From Alphaproteobacteria bacterium (GTDB lineage: Bacteria > Pseudomonadota > Alphaproteobacteria > UBA2966), in contig JAGWAU010000002.1 of NCBI GenBank assembly GCA_021296255.1, positions 1-64,000 of the forward strand: a DNA stretch of 64,000 nt, read 5' to 3'. Positions 58,288 to 64,000 of the stretch are shown here, piece by piece (position 1 is the first letter of the stretch; the number at the start of each line of letters is the position of its first letter). The translations under genes were made by a program, and so were the position numbers. The notes beneath the pieces were generated by a model. That model saw nothing but the letters and a program-made list of their open reading frames with translations, was not told where the DNA came from and did no database searches.

Positions 58288-59091
58288 CTATGAGCTGCCG
58301 AGTACGCTTCGCCAGTACTTACGGTTCAGCGCCCAGATCTGTTTGTCGTGAAGGCGGCCGAGGCAGCCTCGCATACTGTCCGTCGTGTACTTGGCGACGG
58401 ATGCCAAGCAGTTCGAGTAACCGCGTCTGGCAATGCTCACGGCGATCCGGTGCGAGCTATCGACATCTTCGGCAGAGATGGCGCGCCGCCAGAGCGAGGC
58501 TCGTTCACTGTCTGTCAGCGTGCCGACCTCGGGCAAGGCATTGAGAAGCTTGCTGACGAGATCGGCCGTGGCTCGCCGAGCGCCACCGTTGTCGACGATT
58601 TGCGAACCGATCTCTCGGTTCCGACCTACCGCCCGAGCGATTTCCGCGGCTTCGTGCGGACGCTTGTAGTAGTCGCGCGACGACGGGGCCAACACGACTC
58701 CGGTGCCGATCCTGACCAACATCCGGGATGCGCCATGGGTTCGCAGCAACTCCTCGTTCGCGCTGATTCGCACGGCAGCGAACCCGCGTTTGCTGGTGAA
58801 CCTCAGGTGTGCGTCGGCCGGCACCCGGATGGCATCGCCATCGGCGGATACCGCCAGGAGCTCGATGTCGTTCGCCTGGGGGATCAGGTCGTATGCGGTC
58901 ATATGGGTCGGCGAGGCGCGATCGGGCTCCATGCAGAAGGATGTAAACTCGGCGCTGCATTCTCCGTCGACGCAGTTCAACGCTTTCGCGTCATTCGTCG
59001 CCAGCAGGCCGAGAACCTGTGGTTCTGCAACGGCCTGGGTCCAAGACAACGTGAGCAGGGCGGGCACGGCGATCAACCAACGAATGGACAT
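58288..59091 (-). CDS. secreted protein of unknown function
   Basis: A 267-residue protein that I do not recognise. The first 23 residues (IRWLIAVPALLTLSWTQAVA) form a clear signal peptide, probably cut after AVA. The mature part has a cysteine-rich patch near its start (NCVDGECSAEFTSFC) and further Cys near the C-terminus (NCLASVAKY, GCLGRL), so disulfides in the periplasm are likely. It lies upstream of ccmA on the same strand, separated by 203 bases, and may or may not be related to cytochrome maturation. The 279 bases before it (59092-59370) hold nothing I recognise. Confidence 0.65.
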   Translation of the reverse strand: MSIRWLIAVPALLTLSWTQAVAEPQVLGLLATNDAKALNCVDGECSAEFTSFCMEPDRASPTHMTAYDLIPQANDIELLAVSADGDAIRVPADAHLRFTSKRGFAAVRISANEELLRTHGASRMLVRIGTGVVLAPSSRDYYKRPHEAAEIARAVGRNREIGSQIVDNGGARRATADLVSKLLNALPEVGTLTDSERASLWRRAISAEDVDSSHRIAVSIARRGYSNCLASVAKYTTDSMRGCLGRLHDKQIWALNRKYWRSVLGSS

Positions 59092-59370
59092 GGCGGTCTC
59101 CCTTCAGGGGTTGGCTCTCGCCCGAGTGGGACCAGCCGGACGCGGTACCCCTCTCGCGGTACGGCGAGGTTCCCCGCTGTTCGTACCGGCTTTCCGTGGC
59201 AACTGATCTAGGCGGCAATCCATATTGAACCGGCGCAAACCGCGTCAGGATCGGATCAGCAACAGATTACCACGAAAACGCTACTCAGGTCATCGAACGC
59301 GGCGTTCATTCCTTCGTGAGGCGACGAAACATACCAGCCGATAGCTCGATGCCCAGGCCGCCCGCCGGCC

Positions 59371-60615
59371 CTATTCGTATGTGCGGACGTCGTCTATCAC
59401 CTTGCCGTCGTTGGCGAGACTACCCGGTTCGACGATGTCGACCCGTCCGCGCACTTTGCAAACCGATTGGAGCGTCCCGGCGATGGCCGATGCGAGGCCT
59501 TCGTCGCCGCCCGCAGCTTCGCAGTTCAAGGTCATGACGTCCTGTGCATTTTCCTGGCTGACCACGAGGCGTGCCTTGATGACCTCCGGGTGACGCGCGA
59601 CGATCTGGTTGATCTGGCTCGGATGGACGAACATGCCCTTCACCTTGGTAGTCTGATCGGCGCGCCCCATCCAGCCCTTGATCCGCGTGTTGGTCCGCCC
59701 GCACGGACTCATCCCCGTCATCACCGCGGACAGGTCCCCGGTCGCGAAGCGAACGAGCGGGTAGATGGGATTGAGCAGAGTCACGACGACTTCACCGACT
59801 TCACCTTCCGCGACCAGGTCGCCGCTCCCGGGTCGGACGATTTCGACGATGATCCGCTCGTCGAGGATCATGCCCTCCATGGCCTCGGACTCGTACGCGA
59901 TGAGCCCGAGGTCCGCGGTCCCATAGCTCTGCAGGACGAAAACGCCGCGCTCGTTCAACTCCCGGCGCAGACCGGGCGGCAGTGCCTCGCCGCCCACTCC
60001 GGCCTTGTTGATGCTCGAGACGTCGAGCCCACTTTCCTCGGCCCGGTCCAGCAGAATCTTCAGAAACGAGGGCGTACCGGCGTAGGCCGTGGGGCGAATG
60101 TGAGAGATGGCGGCGAGCTGCAGTTCCGTGTTGCCGACGCCGCCCGGGAACACCGGGCATCCGATGGCGCGGACGGCGCTTTCCATCATCTTTCCGGCGG
60201 GGGTCAAGTGGTAGGAGAACGTGTTGTGAACGATGTCGCCGGGGCGGAATCCACCCGCCCAGAAGGCGCGAGCGAACCGCCAGAAGTCCGGTGCATCGCC
60301 GCCCGGCTCGTAGATCGGACCGGGAGACTGAAACAGGTACGCGAGATCGCCGAGCGCCACACCGCCGAGACCGCCCAGTGGCGGGTCTTCGGCCTGCCGT
60401 TCGATGAGATCCGATTTCCGGGTGACCGGCAGCGTCACCAGCGCGTCGCGGCTCGTGACGTCCGCCGTCTCCACCCCGGCGAACAGTTCCGCGAAATACG
60501 GCGCAGTGTCCTTCGCGGCCGCGAGCTGATCCGGCAACTGATTCATCAGATCGGCCTCGCGCGCCTCGGGGTCGCGCGTCTCCAGGTCGTCGAAGTATCC
60601 GCTCGTCTCTGACAT
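59371..60615 (-). CDS. phenylacetate-CoA ligase-family (PaaK-like) acyl-CoA ligase
   Basis: An ANL-superfamily adenylate-forming enzyme of 414 residues, similar to phenylacetate-CoA ligase. The nucleotide region has GVGGEALPPGLRREL and YGTADLGLIAYE, the substrate region near GTPSFLKILL, and the C-terminal domain begins around GRADQTTKVKGMFVHPSQ. It activates an aromatic or other organic acid with ATP and CoA. The start at ATG 60615 is chosen over an upstream in-frame codon. It follows livF by 45 bases, so substrate import and CoA activation are probably coupled. Confidence 0.88.
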   Translation of the reverse strand: MSETSGYFDDLETRDPEAREADLMNQLPDQLAAAKDTAPYFAELFAGVETADVTSRDALVTLPVTRKSDLIERQAEDPPLGGLGGVALGDLAYLFQSPGPIYEPGGDAPDFWRFARAFWAGGFRPGDIVHNTFSYHLTPAGKMMESAVRAIGCPVFPGGVGNTELQLAAISHIRPTAYAGTPSFLKILLDRAEESGLDVSSINKAGVGGEALPPGLRRELNERGVFVLQSYGTADLGLIAYESEAMEGMILDERIIVEIVRPGSGDLVAEGEVGEVVVTLLNPIYPLVRFATGDLSAVMTGMSPCGRTNTRIKGWMGRADQTTKVKGMFVHPSQINQIVARHPEVIKARLVVSQENAQDVMTLNCEAAGGDEGLASAIAGTLQSVCKVRGRVDIVEPGSLANDGKVIDDVRTYE

Positions 60616-60660
60616 CTCCCGGATGTTGGGCCTCTCCCTGGACGCGTGTGGCACCTCGGG

Positions 60661-61485
60661 TCAGGTCAACCAGCGTTTGCGCCGCCGGTAGAACTTCACG
60701 TCCCGATAGCTCTTCCGGCCCGATGCGCCGAGGCCGAGGTAGAACTCCTTCACGTCTTCGTTCTGGGATAGCACGGACGCTTCCCCATCCATGACGACCC
60801 GCCCGTTCTCGAGGACGTAGCCGTGACTGCCATAGCGAAGCGCGATGGTCGCGTTCTGCTCGGCGATCAGAAAGCTCACGCCTTCCTGCGCGTTGAGGCG
60901 TCTGACGATTTCGAAGATCTCTTCGACGAGCTGGGGCGCCAGCCCCATGGAGGGCTCGTCGAGGAGGATGAGTTTTGGCCTCGCCATCAGCGCGCGGCCG
61001 ATGACCGTCATCTGCTGTTCGCCCCCCGATACATAGCCCGCGGACGCGCGCCGGCGCTCCAAGATCCGTGGGAAATAGCTATAGACCATGTCGAGGTCGC
61101 GTTGGATCTCGGCACGGCCGTCGCGGCGGGTATAGGCCCCCGTCAGAAGGTTTTCCTCCACGGTCAGATGCCCGAAACAGTGCCGTCCCTCCATCACCTG
61201 GCAGATGCCGCGCTTGACCAAGTCAGGGGCGCTCCATTTACCGATCGGCTGTCCTTGATACTCGATCGAGCCCTTGGTGATCTCGCCGCGCTCCGATTGG
61301 AGAAGGTTCGAGATCGCTTTGAGGGTCGTCGTCTTTCCGGCGCCGTTGGCCCCGAGGAGAGTGATGACACCCCCCTCGGGCACCTCCAGCGACACGCCCT
61401 TGAGGACCAGGATGACGTGGTCGTAAATGACCTCGATGTTGTTGACCCGAAGCAGCGGCCGTTCGGGCACGCTCGTCTCAGTCAC
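60661..61485 (-). CDS. livF: branched-chain-type ABC transporter ATP-binding protein
   Basis: LivF-type ATPase of 274 residues. Walker A is LGANGAGKTTTLKA (near residue 44), the signature is YVSGGEQQMTV, Walker B is LILLDEPSMGLAPQLVEE, and the C-terminal part has the longer basic tail KFYRRRKRWL. It powers uptake with LivM and LivK, and the partners livG and livH are presumably past the window. Substrates of this transporter class include amino acids, urea and aromatic acids. Confidence 0.93.
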   Translation of the reverse strand: MTETSVPERPLLRVNNIEVIYDHVILVLKGVSLEVPEGGVITLLGANGAGKTTTLKAISNLLQSERGEITKGSIEYQGQPIGKWSAPDLVKRGICQVMEGRHCFGHLTVEENLLTGAYTRRDGRAEIQRDLDMVYSYFPRILERRRASAGYVSGGEQQMTVIGRALMARPKLILLDEPSMGLAPQLVEEIFEIVRRLNAQEGVSFLIAEQNATIALRYGSHGYVLENGRVVMDGEASVLSQNEDVKEFYLGLGASGRKSYRDVKFYRRRKRWLT

Positions 61486-61528
61486 CGACCACTCTCTTCA
61501 ACTCGACCCTCAACCGACGCTCGGACGA

Positions 61529-62872
61529 TCATGCCGGCGGGCAGTCGCGCGGCGTGATCCCCTTTTCCTTGGCGTATTTGGCGGCCGAGGCCTCGATCAT
61601 CTCGCGGACCAAGTCCTTGTAGGGCGGGATCCAGCCGGTGATCATGTTCCACTTGGAACCGTCCCACTGCTGGAACCGGACCGACCCTCCTCCCTCGTGG
61701 TCGAAGCAGGAGATTTTGGTCGGCGGCATGAGTCCCTCGGCGCCGATTTCCTTGATCCGGGCTTCGGTGATGTCGAGATTTTCGAGCGCCCATTGCATCT
61801 CTTCCCCGCCGATGGGGCCGACACCGTACTTGGTGTGTGCGAGACGGATGGCCTCGGTCACCACGATAGCCGTCACCACGCCGCGGTTGTAGTACACGCT
61901 GCCTACGCGCGCCGCACTGATGTTGCCCTTCATCTGGCCGTAGACGACCTCGAAGATCTCCTGAATCACGGGGATGTCCCTGCCCGCTGCGTGGAAGGCC
62001 GCGGTGATGTATCCCTTGGCGGCAGCGCCTGCGGGAATCACATCTTCCTCGGATCCGCACCACCAGACGCCGATGATCCTCTCGCGCGGGAAGCCGATCC
62101 GGGCTGCCTCGCGTAGAGGAACCGTGCAGGACACGCCCCAGTTTCGGTTGATCACGTACTTGGGTTGAATCTGCCGGACCTGCAGCCATAGCGACTTCTG
62201 GTCGATGCCGGGCCAGGGCACGGGAATGTGGGTGACCTCGAAGCCGAACTTCTCGGCCAGCTTGTTCCAGACGGGGATGGTCTCGTTGCCGTAGGGGTGC
62301 TTCAGGTGCAGATTGACGATCTTCATCCCCTCGAGCTTGTCCTCGCCGCCCTCGAGCTGCGCGATGTAACGGAGCTTGGCCGAGCTCTGATTCCAGTAAT
62401 TGGTGATCATGGGGAACACGTACGGGAATACCCGTCCGTCGGTCGCGTCCGTACGGCCGTAACCAATCGAAACCAGAGGGATCTTGTCCTTCAACGACCG
62501 TTCGATGAGGGCATAGGTGACCCCCGTCGACCACGGTTGGATCACCGGAGCGCCCTTCAGGCCCCTGGCCTTGAGCCGCTCGTAACATTCGACCCCGCGG
62601 TCGGTGTTGTAACCGAAATCGCACTCTTCCCAGACCAGCTTGATGCCGTTGATGCCGCCATCACGAAGGTTGAGCAGGGCCAAGTAGTCTTCCCCGCCGC
62701 TGGCCGTTCCCGATCCACCAGCGGCAAAGGGGCCGCTGCGGTAGGTCAAGAACGGGATGAATTGTTCCTTGGTGGGATCCGACTCCTTCTTGTCCTGGGC
62801 GACCGCGGGCGTACCTATCGAGGCGACCATCGCGGCGGCAAGAAGAGAAAGCGACAGCTTTTTTAATCGCAT
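61529..62872 (-). CDS. livK: branched-chain-type ABC transporter substrate-binding protein
   Basis: Periplasmic ligand-binding protein of 447 residues (type I fold). A signal peptide with cleavage near PAVAQD is clear. The LivK/AmiC-like core includes GINGIKLVWEECDFGYNTDRGVECYERL (in parts) and the second-domain ITNYWNQSS. At this length it belongs to the group near aromatic-acid and amide binders. It lies between livM and livF in the same operon and binds the solute that the neighbouring ligase probably activates. Confidence 0.93.
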   Translation of the reverse strand: MRLKKLSLSLLAAAMVASIGTPAVAQDKKESDPTKEQFIPFLTYRSGPFAAGGSGTASGGEDYLALLNLRDGGINGIKLVWEECDFGYNTDRGVECYERLKARGLKGAPVIQPWSTGVTYALIERSLKDKIPLVSIGYGRTDATDGRVFPYVFPMITNYWNQSSAKLRYIAQLEGGEDKLEGMKIVNLHLKHPYGNETIPVWNKLAEKFGFEVTHIPVPWPGIDQKSLWLQVRQIQPKYVINRNWGVSCTVPLREAARIGFPRERIIGVWWCGSEEDVIPAGAAAKGYITAAFHAAGRDIPVIQEIFEVVYGQMKGNISAARVGSVYYNRGVVTAIVVTEAIRLAHTKYGVGPIGGEEMQWALENLDITEARIKEIGAEGLMPPTKISCFDHEGGGSVRFQQWDGSKWNMITGWIPPYKDLVREMIEASAAKYAKEKGITPRDCPPA

Positions 62873-63032
62873 GAGGTCCTCCCTTGACTAACTCTTCGCG
62901 TCCATCACGTTTTCGTTCACGCGGACCGAAAACTTAGCATGATTGGCGACGTGGGGCTAACGACTTCAGGGGAGTGTGGCTGTCACCGGAGCGGGTTTGG
63001 CACCAACTCCCTGCCCGACGATCGATAAAGTC

Positions 63033-64000
63033 TCAATGTGGGAATGGCCAGAGGCGGAGTTTTTCTTTCGCCGTCATCCAGAGGCGGGCGAGGCCGAAAG
63101 GCTCAACGATCAGGAAGAAGATGATGAGGCCGCCGAAGATCATCAGTTCGGCGTTGGTAATGAAGTCGGGCTTGATCTGATCGGAAAAGTTGTGCGCGAC
63201 GACGTTTATGAAGATGGGCAGCAGGATGATGAACGCCGCGCCCAAGAACGAACCGAGGATGCTGCCAAGGCCCCCGATGATGATCATGAACAAGACCAGG
63301 AAAGAGCGGAACAGGTCGTAGGCCGTGATATCGAGCGACTTCAAGAACGCGAAAGCGTAGAGCGCGCCCGCGACACCGGCGTAGAACGAACTCACGGCGA
63401 ACGCGGTCAATTTGGTTCGCAGCGGCCGGATGCCGATTACCTCGGCGGCGACATCCATGTCCCGGATGGCCATCCAGGCACGTCCGAGCTGACTTCGCAC
63501 CATGTTCTTCGCGGCGAGTGTCAGCACCAGCACGATGCCGAGGGTCAACAGATAGTGATCCCGCGTGCTCTCGATGGCATAGCCGAACACCACCATGCTG
63601 GGAGTATCCAAGGTCATGCTCATGGTGCCCCCGGTGAACCAGGGGAAGTTCGCGAACACCCACTCGATGAAGAACTGGGCGGCCAGCGTCGTCACCGCCA
63701 AGTAGAAACCCTTGATGCGCAGGCTGGGCAGGCCGAACACGACGCCCACGGCAGCCGCGATCAGGCCCGCGATGATAAACGTACCGAGAATAGGGATCTC
63801 CGGCACGCGCACGGCGAGGTTGTAGGCGGCGAATCCTCCGACGGCCATGAACCCGCCGTGGCCTAGCGACAACTGGCCCGCGTATCCCGTCAGGATGTTG
63901 AGTCCGATGGCCGAGAGCCCCCAGATCAGGAACGGGATCATGAGCGATCCCATGATGTAGTCGGATGTGAACAGGGGGATGATCACGACCGCTATAACGA
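63033..64000 (-). CDS. livM: branched-chain-type ABC transporter permease, 5' end outside the window
   Basis: LivM-type permease with eight or more helices. The family motif TGYAGQLSLGHGGFMAVGG is near residue 40 of the visible part, and the conserved cytosolic EAA-type loop is GRAWMAIRDMDVAAEVIGI. The C-terminal helix ends FFLIVEPFGLARLW. A GTG at 63986 could start it, but the frame stays open to the window edge with hydrophobic codons, so the real start may lie beyond. It is the first liv gene seen; 160 bases separate it from livK. Confidence 0.92.
   Translation of the reverse strand, partial: VIAVVIIPLFTSDYIMGSLMIPFLIWGLSAIGLNILTGYAGQLSLGHGGFMAVGGFAAYNLAVRVPEIPILGTFIIAGLIAAAVGVVFGLPSLRIKGFYLAVTTLAAQFFIEWVFANFPWFTGGTMSMTLDTPSMVVFGYAIESTRDHYLLTLGIVLVLTLAAKNMVRSQLGRAWMAIRDMDVAAEVIGIRPLRTKLTAFAVSSFYAGVAGALYAFAFLKSLDITAYDLFRSFLVLFMIIIGGLGSILGSFLGAAFIILLPIFINVVAHNFSDQIKPDFITNAELMIFGGLIIFFLIVEPFGLARLWMTAKEKLRLWPFPH

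Overview
The window is GC-rich chromosomal DNA from a bacterium, most likely an alphaproteobacterium of the Rhodospirillales type. Supporting signs are the ffh-rpsP-rimM-trmD-rplS-leuCDB-asd gene order, the divergent dapF-mtaB-ftsY set followed by a septation protein A gene, a class I lysyl-tRNA synthetase, an alphaproteobacterial-type tRNA-Gly(CCC), a sdhCDAB operon and a complete System I cytochrome c maturation operon. I see no phage genes, insertion sequences, CRISPR arrays or replication origin.

Layout. 1-5.6 kb: the end of a MscS channel, then arginine genes (argD, argF, a lipoprotein, convergent argE). 5.7-11.3 kb, minus strand: trkH, folE, apaG, a methyltransferase, a lipid kinase and sixA, interrupted by tRNA-Gly(CCC) on the plus strand and by a small gene that ordinary gene finding misses: a 73-residue SelW/Rdx-like selenoprotein whose UGA sits in a CxxU motif and is followed by a candidate SECIS hairpin. 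11.4-15.7 kb: an apparent catabolic operon (AP-endonuclease-2-like TIM barrel, ABM-fold protein, TPP enzyme, MFS transporter). 15.7-28.3 kb: mixed metabolic and housekeeping genes, including sterol-desaturase-like, DinG-like helicase, lysS class I, a class IV aminotransferase, pyrD, a HAD gene broken by an amber codon, and zapE. 28.4-31.9 kb: sdhCDAB with a good sigma70-type promoter. 32-41 kb: pdxY, then the large minus-strand cluster joining SRP, ribosome and tRNA-modification genes to leucine and aspartate-family synthesis. 41.2-44.2 kb: dapF-mtaB-ftsY with stop/start overlaps. 44.2-50.4 kb: two tandem PRISE-type reductases, a DUF3237 protein, a NodB-type deacetylase, a SAM hydrolase, a decayed acetyltransferase remnant, septation protein A and a Nudix hydrolase. 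50.5-58.1 kb: ccmABCDEFGHI on the minus strand. 59.4-64 kb: a phenylacetate-CoA-ligase-like enzyme with the livM, livK and livF parts of a branched-chain-type ABC transporter that continues past the window.

How it fits together. Most of the window is core metabolism: arginine, leucine, lysine/diaminopimelate, pyrimidine and folate synthesis, the TCA cycle and respiration through SDH and c-type cytochromes. Protein targeting is complete apart from the SRP RNA (Ffh and FtsY lie back to back). The accessory content is small: the TPP/TIM-barrel operon, the PRISE pair and the ligase/ABC cluster, each of which looks like uptake or oxidation of small organic acids or carbonyl compounds.

The least obvious content is the selenoprotein gene. 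If read correctly it means the organism makes selenocysteine; the required selA, selB, selC and selD genes are not in this window. Two reading-frame lesions (the HAD gene at 26369 and the acetyltransferase remnant near 49080) could be real gene decay or sequencing error.
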